The position numbers and the translations under genes were made by a program. A DNA stretch of 9,725 nt. It comes from CAZBZG01 sp964496245. Lineage in GTDB: Bacteria > Planctomycetota > SZUA-567. A model generated the notes under the pieces. It saw only the letters and a list, made by a program, of their open reading frames with translations. It searched no databases and was not told where the DNA came from. Of the stretch, positions 1-8,200 are shown piece by piece (position 1 is the stretch's first letter; every line of letters starts with the position of its first letter). The stretch covers positions 1 through 9,725 of the forward strand of contig CAZBZG010000183.1 in the NCBI GenBank assembly GCA_964496245.1. Direction: 5' to 3'.

Positions 1-17
1 ACATTGAACCAGGTCAT
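1..17 (-). CDS. Possible start of next flagellar gene (partial, perhaps fliF)
   Basis: After the fliE stop, the next in-line start codon on the minus strand is an ATG at 17-15, read as M-T-W-F-N before the window ends; a GTG directly before it (20-18) is in the same frame. fliF, the MS-ring protein, commonly follows fliE, and a Trp-containing N-terminus is compatible with it, but five residues cannot identify a protein. The only ribosome-binding-like sequence is GAGG, three bases before the ATG, which is closer than usual, so the true start may lie beyond the window edge. Position is the main argument. Confidence 0.25.
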
Positions 18-74
18 CACCCTCAGTTGGAACGGAACGGACGGAGAGCTTACAGCCGGGCCCGCGGCAGGGAG

Positions 75-386
75 CTAGATGCGCATCCGCAGGATCTCCT
101 GATAGGATTCGACCAGCTTGTTGCGCACCGCCATCAGCGTCTGAAACGCCACGTCCGCCTTCTCCACCGCCCCCATGACCTTGGTGATGTCGGTCTCTTT
201 GCCGGTGAGAAGGTTCTCGACCGCCGCGTCGGCATCGATCTGCATCTCGTTGACGCGGTTCAGATTGTCCAAGAGGAACTTCTTGAAGTCCGCGCCGTCG
301 ACCGGCTGGGACTCCTGCGGTTTGGCGGCTTCTCCCGGCTTGTCGATGGGAGACGGTCCGCCTGGAACAATCGGCTCAATCGCCAT
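75..386 (-). CDS. fliE: FliE, flagellar MS-ring/rod adaptor
   Basis: FliE joins the MS ring (FliF) to the proximal rod and is among the first proteins exported by the flagellar type III system. The 103-residue product has the usual family length. A Pro-rich N-terminus (about residues 1-30) is followed by a helical body with the family pattern: FKKFLLDNLNRVNEMQ, then the block ending DITKVMGAVEKADVAFQ, then the C-terminal signature RNKLVESYQEILRMRI. That C-terminus (RNK-xxx-YQEI-xxM) is close to diagnostic. The ATG start is supported by GGAGAG at 392-397, five bases upstream. It is the last complete gene of the cluster and lies 119 bp after flgC, the widest gap among the rod genes. Stop codon is TAG. 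Confidence 0.96.
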   Translation of the reverse strand: MAIEPIVPGGPSPIDKPGEAAKPQESQPVDGADFKKFLLDNLNRVNEMQIDADAAVENLLTGKETDITKVMGAVEKADVAFQTLMAVRNKLVESYQEILRMRI

Positions 387-404
387 GGTGTCTCTCCGCA
401 GAGG

Positions 405-420
405 GCTTCAGCGACGAAGC
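405..420 (-). other. Small hairpin in the flgC-fliE gap
   Basis: GCTTC and GAAGC arms of 5 bp flank a 6-base loop in the fliE leader. Next to it, CTCT-GCGG-AGAG (403-392) forms a 4-bp stem whose right arm is part of the fliE ribosome binding site GGAGAG. Both are short and could be chance in GC-rich DNA. There is no T-run, so neither looks like a terminator. Confidence 0.25.
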
Positions 421-505
421 ACAGTCACCCCGTGCATTGTACGTTTCAGCCCCCGTCCGATCCAGTTGCATTATCGACACTCCAGCACCACCCCTGAGCC
501 CCGCT

Positions 506-931
506 CTAGGCGATGATCTGCAGGGCCCCCCGCATGATCTGCTTGGCCGACTCCATGGCCGTGATGTTGGCCTGATACGCGCGTTGGGCGATCATCATGT
601 CCACCATCTCGAGCGGGATCTGCACGTTCGGGTAGCTGACATAACCGTCCGGCCCCGCATCGGGGTGGCCGGGCTGATATTTCTTGATGAAGTCGGTGGT
701 CGTGTCCGGCTCGATCCGGTCCACCGAAACGCCGTACCGCTCCGAGCCCGTGATGTCCGGCGCTCCCGTCTTGAAGAAGATGCGCTTGCGCCGGTACGGG
801 TTGAGATTCCCATCCTTGTCGCGCGTGCTGTGCACGTTGGCCATGTTGTTGGCGTGCACGTTCATGCGCGCGCGTTCGGCCCGCAGGGCGCTCGCGCTGA
901 TATCCATCATCGTGAAGATCCCGCCGACCAT
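506..931 (-). CDS. flgC: FlgC, flagellar proximal rod protein
   Basis: FlgC is one of the proximal rod subunits (with FlgB, FlgF and FliE) and crosses the periplasm after export through the flagellar secretion gate. The 141-residue product has the rod-family N-terminal helix (DISASALRAERARMNVHANN, then MAN, residues about 10-32) and the matching C-terminal helix (VDMMIAQRAYQANITAMESA, then KQIM), the two halves that pack as the D0 coiled coil. The middle carries the conserved NPYRRKRIFF block. The start at 931 is chosen because AGGAGA (937-942) lies five bases upstream and because it gives the usual short lead (MVGGIFTM) before the helix; an internal ATG-ATG at codons 8-9 is the alternative. 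It lies 18 bp after the small gene that separates it from flgB. Confidence 0.97.
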   Translation of the reverse strand: MVGGIFTMMDISASALRAERARMNVHANNMANVHSTRDKDGNLNPYRRKRIFFKTGAPDITGSERYGVSVDRIEPDTTTDFIKKYQPGHPDAGPDGYVSYPNVQIPLEMVDMMIAQRAYQANITAMESAKQIMRGALQIIA

Positions 932-949
932 GGGCGTCTCCTGTCGCGT

Positions 950-1264
950 TCAGTTGCGCAGCACTTCCAAACGAACCACGTCCGCAAGCGAACAACGTGC
1001 GGCTTCGAGTTCCGCCTCGAGCTGTTCGAAGTTGATGATCTGCAGCCCCTCAATCTCTTCGGCCATCCCGCGCAGGCGCCCCAGCATGGAGACCAGAGTC
1101 CTGGCGTTGCTCAGGAAACGCCGCAGTTCCGCGCGGCGCTCCTCTCCCGCCAATCCTTCGAGCCGATCGGGGTAGGATCCGCAATACTGCCGCACCTGGG
1201 CGCCGAGCGTCACGAGCGCCTCAGCCGCGAACCGCGCGCGTTCTGCCGAAAGCGAGAGTGCCAT
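950..1264 (-). CDS. Small helical protein of unknown function between flgB and flgC
   Basis: I do not recognise this 104-residue protein. It is rich in Ala, Leu, Arg and Glu, has no clear membrane segment or signal peptide, and looks almost wholly helical. Two amphipathic stretches stand out: about residues 4-30 and 40-95, the latter containing RRFLSNARTLVSMLGRLRGM and an acidic FEQLEAELEAA segment. It has a single Pro and two Cys. The gene is real by several signs: a textbook ribosome binding site AAGGAGAT (1272-1279) seven bases before the ATG, a snug fit between flgB (32 bp) and flgC (18 bp), and the same strand and codon style. Size and helicity would suit a chaperone, export helper or rod-assembly accessory protein, but nothing in the sequence proves any of these. 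Confidence 0.82.
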   Translation of the reverse strand: MALSLSAERARFAAEALVTLGAQVRQYCGSYPDRLEGLAGEERRAELRRFLSNARTLVSMLGRLRGMAEEIEGLQIINFEQLEAELEAARCSLADVVRLEVLRN

Positions 1265-1271
1265 GCGTTTG

Positions 1272-1279
1272 ATCTCCTT
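1272..1279 (-). promoter_or_regulatory. Strong ribosome binding site of the flgB-flgC interposed gene
   Basis: AAGGAGAT lies seven bases before the ATG at 1264. It is the best Shine-Dalgarno match in the window and settles this start. It begins one base after the foot of the hairpin at 1280-1297, so the fold could affect its accessibility. Confidence 0.75.
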
Positions 1280-1297
1280 AGGGTCCGCGAGGACCCT
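1280..1297 (-). other. Intercistronic hairpin between flgB stop and the next ribosome binding site
   Basis: On the transcript, AGGGTCC, loop TCGC and GGACCCT form a perfect 7-bp stem with a four-base loop. The first A is the last base of the flgB TAA stop codon, and the stem ends one base before AAGGAGAT. No T-run follows, so it is not a classical intrinsic terminator. It may stabilise the upstream mRNA end, tune translational coupling or be a processing site (inference). Confidence 0.7.
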
Positions 1298-1740
1298 TAC
1301 GCCACCCGATCCCGCAGCGACGAACGAAGCATGCTCAGCTTCTTCCTAAACAGTTGCTGCATGGTCTGGATCATCTGCGTGTTCTTGGCGAGCTCGGCCA
1401 TCTCCTTCTCGATGACGACCGAATTCTCATCGTGCCGCTCGGGACCGAACTCCTGCGCCGCGTCGACCTCCGGCACAGGATAGTGGTTGTCCCGGAACCG
1501 GATGTCGAACCCGTCCCGGATCCGGAACGTGTCGATGTGGAACTTCCGGCGCTCCTCGATCGCGTCATCGAGGAGTTGGAGGAACCGCTTCTCGGGCACG
1601 CCCTGCGGCTTGTAGTAGGGGTTCTCCACGTTGGCGATGTTGTTCGTGATGGTCAGGTGCTTGTGGTGCGCAAACCCCATCGACGCCTCCAGCAGAGGCA
1701 CGGTTTCGCGCTGGAAAAGACTCGAGATCCACGTACTCAT
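1297..1740 (-). CDS. flgB: FlgB, flagellar proximal rod protein
   Basis: FlgB is a proximal rod subunit placed next to FliE and the MS ring. The 147-residue product shows the rod signature HLTITNNIANVENPYYKP (residues 28-45), a version of the usual N-N-I-A-N-x-x-x-P-x-Y motif. Its C-terminal helix reads EKEMAELAKNTQMIQTMQQL followed by a basic tail, as the family requires. The ATG at 1740 (MSTWISSLF) is preferred over an in-frame ATG at 1830: the extra 30 residues of the longer frame do not resemble FlgB, and the shorter form begins where FlgB proteins normally begin. The ribosome binding site is weak and G-rich (AGGGGG, 1749-1754). It is the first gene after a 285-bp gap and probably starts its own transcript as well as being read through from upstream. 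Confidence 0.95.
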   Translation of the reverse strand: MSTWISSLFQRETVPLLEASMGFAHHKHLTITNNIANVENPYYKPQGVPEKRFLQLLDDAIEERRKFHIDTFRIRDGFDIRFRDNHYPVPEVDAAQEFGPERHDENSVVIEKEMAELAKNTQMIQTMQQLFRKKLSMLRSSLRDRVA

Positions 1741-1785
1741 GCACCCATCCCCCTGAAGCGGGGCCAGAGAATCCACTGGAGGAGA

Positions 1786-1801
1786 ACCAATCCGCGTACC
1801 A
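1786..1801 (-). promoter_or_regulatory. Candidate sigma54 promoter for flgB
   Basis: TGGTACG-CGGA-TTGGT aligns with the sigma54 consensus TGGCACG-N4-TTGCT with correct spacing. The -24 GG is present. Mismatches are the C after GG (T here) and the C of the -12 GC (G here). The second is serious, because GC at -12 is nearly always kept. The predicted start near 1775 gives a leader of about 35 bases before flgB. The gene just upstream encodes a sigma54 activator. Confidence 0.4.
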
Positions 1802-1849
1802 GAGCAGCTCGTGGGCTCCCGCTTTCCCAAAAACGCCGCAACGTCATTC

Positions 1850-1879
1850 CTTGTAGTGCGTTACGGGGTGGCAGGTCAA
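1850..1879 (-). promoter_or_regulatory. Possible sigma70-type promoter before flgB
   Basis: TTGACC (1879-1874), an 18-base spacer and TACAAG (1855-1850) resemble a sigma70 promoter with 5 of 6 and 4 of 6 matches. Transcription would begin about 100 bases before flgB. It is an alternative to the sigma54-like element downstream; both could act. Confidence 0.3.
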
Positions 1880-1978
1880 CACGAACCCGTCGGCTCCCGC
1901 CGCGCCGTCTCCTCGACCCGGGACGCGCGCCGGCAGAAATCGCCTCACGCGGGCAGGATCTGCCGCACGCAGCCGACA

Positions 1979-2004
1979 TCTGCAGCTTCCAGACGGAAGG
2001 CAGA
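1979..2004 (-). other. Hairpin downstream of the response-regulator gene
   Basis: On the transcript TCTGC-CTTCC, loop GTCT, GGAAG-CT-GCAGA forms ten base pairs with a two-base CT bulge. It starts 21 bases after the regulator's stop codon. No T-run follows, so rho-independent termination is unlikely; it could mark a processed or protected 3' end between the regulatory genes and the rod genes. Confidence 0.45.
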
Positions 2005-2025
2005 CCCTTGTCAGCCAGAACAGGC

Positions 2026-3405
<1,380 letters not shown>

Positions 3406-3421
3406 CGTTCGCCCCTTGCAT

Positions 3422-3468
3422 GGCGGTCGGACCGGACGGAACGCAATGGCCCGCTCGGTTCGACCGCC
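3422..3468 (-). other. Long hairpin filling the kinase-regulator gap
   Basis: Arms GGCGGTCG and CGACCGCC (8 bp, perfect) are followed inward by an A-C mismatch, ACCG/CGGT (4 bp), a second A-C mismatch and GCGG/CCGT (4 pairs, one G-U), with an 11-base loop at 3440-3450. That is 16 pairs in 47 bases. The structure starts on the base after the kinase stop codon and ends four bases before the regulator's ribosome binding site (3412-3417). No T-run follows. It may set the kinase-to-regulator ratio. Confidence 0.72.
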
Positions 3469-4710
3469 TCACGCGGACAGCCGGAAGACGAACACCGCCC
3501 CCTGGGGGTCATTCGCTTCCACCGTAACCGTTCCTCCGTGATCCTGCGCGATCTTCTGCACAATGGCCAGCCCCAGCCCCGTACCGTCGCGCCGCAGCGT
3601 GAAAAACGGATCGAAAATCCGCTCGCGCGCCTCCGCCGGCACGCCCGGTCCCTCATCGGCAAAGGCGACCGTCAGGACCCGATCCGCGCCCGCCTCGCCC
3701 TCGGTCTCTGCGCGAATCGTCAGCGCCTTGCCCGGCTCCATGACGTGCGCGGCGTTGAGAATGACGTTCAGGAACGCGCTCGTCAGCTGATCCGCGTCCA
3801 GCGGGAAGGTGTCGGCGCAAGCCTCGAGGTCGTACCGGACGTCGATCGCTTTCTCGGCGAGGGCGCTCCCCGCGAGATCCACCGCGCTGCGGACGACATG
3901 CTCCACCGACACATGCTTGCGGGCCACTTCGCGTGTGCGCGTGAAGGTCAGCATGTCGCTGACGATCTTGTTCAGGCTGCCCGCCGCGGCCATGATCTTG
4001 TCGGCGAGCCCCGCTTCCCGGCTCTCTGCGACCAGGCTTCGCCGCAGGTTGGACGCGTAGAGCTCGATGCCGCCCAGCGGATTGCGAATCTCGTGGGCCA
4101 CACCCGCCGCCATCTCCCCGACCGCGGCCAGCCGGTCCTTGCGGGCCGCGCGCTCCTCGAGCGCCTTGATCTCGGTCAGATCCCGGAAGGTCTCGACCGC
4201 CCCGAGAATTGCGCCGTTCTCGCTTCGGATGGGGCTGACCGACACCGACAGCGTGCGCGTCGCTCCGCTCGGACCGGGAAACCGCACCTCGACGTTGGTG
4301 AAGCGCCGGTGCTCCGAGAGCGTGCGCAGGAGCAACACGCCGAGCTCGCGACAAGCAGACGGCAGCACCTCGAGCACGAACCGCCCCTCCCGCTCGGCGC
4401 CGAGGTGCGGAAGCGCTTCGGCCGCCGCCTTGTTGAGAGCCACGATGCGACGATCGAGATCGATGGCGAGCACGCCGTCGGTGATGCTCTCCAGAATGTT
4501 GGCCAGGTAGTTCTTGAGCGCACTGACTTCGGAGAGCGTGGCTGAGAGCTTCTCGTTCTTCCGGGAGAGCTCTCCGGTCAGCTCGGAAATCCGCTCCTGC
4601 AGCGAATCATGGCTCGCCTTGAGCTTCGCTGTGGACGCGTCAAAGGCGGCGATCAGCTGAGCGATCTCTTCGATATCTTGCGGTTTTGTATTCACGGTTT
4701 CAACTTCCAT
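3469..4710 (-). CDS. Soluble PAS-domain sensor histidine kinase, FlrB/FleS type
   Basis: This 413-residue kinase has no membrane segment and is predicted to be cytoplasmic. A coiled coil (about 12-68) leads into a PAS domain (about 66-180, ILESITDGVLAIDLDRRIVA at its start). The dimerisation/phosphotransfer helix follows, with H206 in AGVAHEIRNPLGG. The ATPase domain has N319 (N-box, LNVILNAA), G1 D-E-G-P-G at 352-356, F-box IFDPFFT (365-371) and G2 GTGLGLA (376-382). All catalytic motifs are present. The arrangement and the downstream sigma54 regulator match flagellar pairs such as FlrB/FlrC and FleS/FleR. The ATG at 4710 has AGGAGAGG (4723-4730) twelve bases upstream, rather far, but no other in-frame start lies between. 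With no outside sensor domain it probably reads an internal cue, such as flagellar assembly state (inference). Confidence 0.93.
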   Translation of the reverse strand: MEVETVNTKPQDIEEIAQLIAAFDASTAKLKASHDSLQERISELTGELSRKNEKLSATLSEVSALKNYLANILESITDGVLAIDLDRRIVALNKAAAEALPHLGAEREGRFVLEVLPSACRELGVLLLRTLSEHRRFTNVEVRFPGPSGATRTLSVSVSPIRSENGAILGAVETFRDLTEIKALEERAARKDRLAAVGEMAAGVAHEIRNPLGGIELYASNLRRSLVAESREAGLADKIMAAAGSLNKIVSDMLTFTRTREVARKHVSVEHVVRSAVDLAGSALAEKAIDVRYDLEACADTFPLDADQLTSAFLNVILNAAHVMEPGKALTIRAETEGEAGADRVLTVAFADEGPGVPAEARERIFDPFFTLRRDGTGLGLAIVQKIAQDHGGTVTVEANDPQGAVFVFRLSA

Positions 4711-4722
4711 CCAAACGCGCGG

Positions 4723-4758
4723 CCTCTCCTGTCACGTCCACGGACCGTTCCGGCAGGA
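4723..4758 (-). promoter_or_regulatory. Possible hairpin masking the kinase ribosome binding site
   Basis: TCCTG (4758-4754), starting directly after the flgN-like stop codon, can pair with CAGGA (4731-4727), which contains the core of the kinase ribosome binding site AGGAGAGG. The stem is only 5 bp with a 22-base loop, itself able to form CCG-GAA-CGG. This is weaker than the hairpins at 3422-3468 and 1280-1297. Confidence 0.25.
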
Positions 4759-5232
4759 TCACCCGTTCCGGTCCTTGAAATGCGCGGGCGGCGGCGGTTT
4801 CTTGCCTCCGCCGTACGCGCGGTGCAGGGCCCGTCCTTTCTGCAGCTTCGTCAGGCTCTCCCCCGTCGAGTCGCGCGCCTGTCCCAGCGCGCCCTGGCCC
4901 TGGTCTTCGAGGGCGACGATCTCCTCCAGGGTCTCGCGGAGGTCGGTCACGGCCTGTTCCACAGAACGCCGCGCCTCGGCCGACAGGTCCTCCTTCTCCT
5001 GCTCCCAGGCCGTGCGCAGCGGCTCGACCTCCCGTCCCAGGGATTCGATCTCTTCGATCACCTTCTGCTTCTCGCTCAGCAGCGACATGAGCTTTGCCGT
5101 GTCTCCCTGTTCGATCCACTCGTTCTGCTCGGCGCTCAGCTCTTTGATGCGCCTGTAGAGCGCAAGCTGGCCGGCCAGAAGCTCGGCGAGCCGCTGCGCG
5201 CGCTGTTCCGCCGACGGGATCGATTCGGTCAT
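4759..5232 (-). CDS. FlgN-like flagellar export chaperone
   Basis: The 157-residue product is a long helical coiled coil with the FlgN pattern: an N-terminal block LAELLAGQLALYRRIKELSA (about 14-33), then EQNEWIEQGDTAKLMSLLSE and a charged run KQKVIEEIESLGREVE. The 'E-x-G-D-x-x-x-L-x-x-L-x-x-E-K' rhythm is typical of the family, as is the late helix ending GRALHRAYGG. FlgN escorts the hook-filament junction proteins FlgK and FlgL to the export gate. The C-terminus ends in a Lys/Pro tail (KKPPPPAHFK). The ATG at 5232 is chosen because it lies 16 bp after the TPR gene; a much longer upstream frame runs backward through that gene and is an artefact. The ribosome binding site is only G-rich. Another small coiled-coil protein cannot be excluded. 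Confidence 0.68.
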   Translation of the reverse strand: MTESIPSAEQRAQRLAELLAGQLALYRRIKELSAEQNEWIEQGDTAKLMSLLSEKQKVIEEIESLGREVEPLRTAWEQEKEDLSAEARRSVEQAVTDLRETLEEIVALEDQGQGALGQARDSTGESLTKLQKGRALHRAYGGGKKPPPPAHFKDRNG

Positions 5233-5248
5233 GTCCCCACCCCCATTC

Positions 5249-8200
5249 TCAGAAGCCGTCCTCGTGGTCCTGCAACCGCTCGGCAGACAGCTCGGCCCAG
5301 TAGTCGGGGCCGAGAAACTTGAGCGGAGCCGTCTCCGCCGCGCGCAGTGTTCTGGCGGTGTTCCGGGCCAGCGCGTATTGACGTTCCGCCTCTTCCCGCT
5401 GTCCCAAGCGGCGGAGACACTCGGCCTGCCGGTACATGATGAGCGGGGCGTCCTCGGGGGGCAGCCGGTCGTGCGCCACCTGGTAGACGCCGTAGGCCGA
5501 ACGGAAGGCATCCTTGGCCCGTTCGGGAGCCTCCTGTTCGAGCCGATTGCCCTCTTGCGTGTAGTTCTGCGCCAACAAGAAGAAGGCGTTCCGCCTCAGG
5601 TGCCGGAGCAGTCGGGGCGAATACACCGGGCCTTCGACCACGCCCAGCAGGGGGTGTAGCTGACGGATGCCCGCCGTGCGCCCGCCCTCTTCCTGTACCT
5701 CGGCCGCACGTGCGATCGCGAGATACAGCTGATCGGGGTCGGGCGTATGGAAGACGGCATCCGGATACACCTCGGCATCGATCAGATGCTCGAAATGCCT
5801 GCGGGCCCGCGCGCCCCAGACCGGATCGCCGAGCGCCTCCCGGAGAACCGTCTGCACCCGCGCCAAGTAGTACTCGGCCACGAAGCGCGCGCATACGACC
5901 TCTCCGTAGTCCTCCGGCTGCCTGGCCGGATCGAGCCCGCCAGCGCCATCTGTCGAGCGGAAACGGTAGCGGTTGAGCGCCTCCCGAAGATAGGCCTGGG
6001 CCTTGTCGCGGTAGAATTCGATCCAGAGGTCGGGGCGCGGCTGTTCGCCCGCTTCCCGGGCCGCCAGTTCGCGCGCGCGTTCCCGCTCCGCGATCCGGAA
6101 CCAAGTCCGCCCCAGACCGAAGGTCGCCCACCGCCACGGACGCGATTCAGGACTGAGCCCGGGGAGCTCGCGGATCCGGTTGAACGCCTGCAGCGCGGAC
6201 TCGATCTGCAGGATGCCCCTCACGCGTCGGGGCTGGGGCCTCTCGGGATCGCCGATGCGATCCTGCACGGTGCCGTCCACATCGACATCCTGTTCCTGCT
6301 GGAGGTAGACCCACCCCAGATAGAACAGGGCCTTGTGGCCCGCGGGCGTTCGCCGGTCCGCGTTGTCCCGATAGACGCGGACTGCATCGCGGAATTGCCC
6401 CAGATTCCGGTAGGCACGTCCGAGCAAGTTCTGCACGATGCCGGCCCGGTCGGAGGTCTTGTACTTCTCGAGATACTCGGTGAAGGTCTCGGCCGCGCGT
6501 TCGTACAACCCCGCGTGGTAGAAATTGCGGCCGGCTTGCCAGAGCGCCTCCTCTTCGCGCGCCGCCTGCGGCGCAGCACGCACCGCCTCCAGATAACTCC
6601 GGGCCGCCTTCGCGACCAACCGGAGGGCGTTCTGTTCCTCCACAAAAGGCCGGTCGGCGACCACTTCGGCCAACCGTTCGACGATCTCCGCGGTTTCCAT
6701 GAAGAGATCGCTCCGGTTGGGATGATAGCGGTCCAGGAGGAACTCGTTGACCTGGGTCGCTGCGTGCAGAGCCCGCCGCTGCCGCACGTACAGCGTGCGC
6801 ACGCTGGAAGGCAGGATGCGACTCTCCGGGGTCGCCTGCCGTTCGCGCGCCACGCGGCGCGTCTCCTCCTGCAACCCGTCGGCCCGGCTCACGTAGGCGC
6901 GCGCCAGCCGCTGGAGGTCCGACATGACGTCATCCTCCTCGATCAACAGCCCAGAAGGAAGCGCGGCAGCTCCCGGGAGCCCGCGGTGCTGGGTGGCCTT
7001 GGCCCCTTCGGCAATCATCTGGGGAAAGGCGGCGTGGAGAAGCCGGCGATTCAACCATTCCCGTTCCTGGACATCGAAGGACGCAGGGTCGCGGTTCAGG
7101 AGCCAGACCGCTTCATGCGGCAGGACGACGGAGGCGAACGCAGAGGCCGCGTACAGGTCCTGGCGCCGCAGGATCCGGTTCATCGCCAGGAGCAGCCGGC
7201 CGCGCCGGTGTTCGTCGGCGCGCCGGGTTCGCGCCACCCAGCGCACCGTCTCCCGGGCGTCGGCGGGCAACAAGGCCCAGACGCGGCGTGCGGGCCCGGC
7301 CTCTGCGGCGGGACCGTGCTTGGCCAGTGCGCGGCAGAACTCCACCCAGCTGACCTCCCCTTCCTGCAGCCGGCTCGGTTCAGTCTTCTCCATGCCGCCG
7401 AGCAGCCGCGTCTTGGCCTTGTCCAGTTCGCCGTCCAAGAGGTAGGCCTTGGCCTCCCCCCAGATACAGGCGGTTTCGATCTCGGGTTCCGGATACGTCT
7501 CGCGCGTATGCCGGAAGAGCCGGCGCGCGCGTTCCAAATCTCGCTTGGCCAGCAGCGTTCGCGCGATCATCACGCGCGCAGAAGCGGTGAAGCGCTCCCC
7601 CTCGCCGCCCGCTGCACCGGCGAAGAAGCTGCGGGCCTGGTCGAGCAACTGATCCCGCCGCGCGCGCTGCGTGCTCCGCTCCGCCACTGCCAGAGCGAAC
7701 CCGCCACCGGTGGCACCGTCCACCACCAGACCCAGGGGGACAGGCAGTTCCACCCCCCCTCCCACGATCAGGCGTCCCAGCGCCCCGGGAACGCGCTGAG
7801 TACGCTCCGGCAGTTCACGGCCCGCGAACGCCTTGAGCACGCCGCGCAAGGCGGTGGCCTGCGCAGAGAACACGTCCCACCAGGTCCTCCGACCGACCTC
7901 GGTCCCGCGGGCCATGGCGAGGTACGCCATGCCCCCCCGGAAGTAGGCCTCCCGCAGAACCCCTTCGGGCGCGGCCGCTTCCACGACCTGGCTGTACTTG
8001 TCGGCAGCGAGACGGAAGTGATGCTGGGCTTCCCGCACGGCCGCGGGCCCCGCCTCCTTGCGCACGGTCGCGGTCAGCAACTCGCGCCCTCTGCTCATGT
8101 GCATGCCGCCGAGCCGCATGAGCGCGAGAAACCTCTCCTGGCTGCGTGGCGCCTGAAGAAGGAAGAGCCGGTAGGCGCGCTGCGCCTTCTGCTGTTCGCC

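Noticed and set aside
437..1483. Plus-strand open frame of 348 codons opposite flgC and the small gene
   Set aside because: Same register effect opposite flgC and the small gene; the product has no recognisable motif and no good ribosome binding site was seen.
1741..1830. Longer FlgB start at 1830
   Set aside because: The additional 30 residues are not FlgB-like and would overlap the candidate promoter; the family start fits the ATG at 1740.
2005..2025. Sigma54 promoter just after the regulator gene (TGGC ... TGCC)
   Set aside because: The GG to GC distance is 13 bases instead of 10, which sigma54 does not tolerate.
5233..5511. Longer start for the FlgN-like gene
   Set aside because: The extension lies out of frame within the 3' end of the TPR gene and is Arg/Ser/Pro-rich noise; the ATG at 5232 gives a normal 16-bp spacing.
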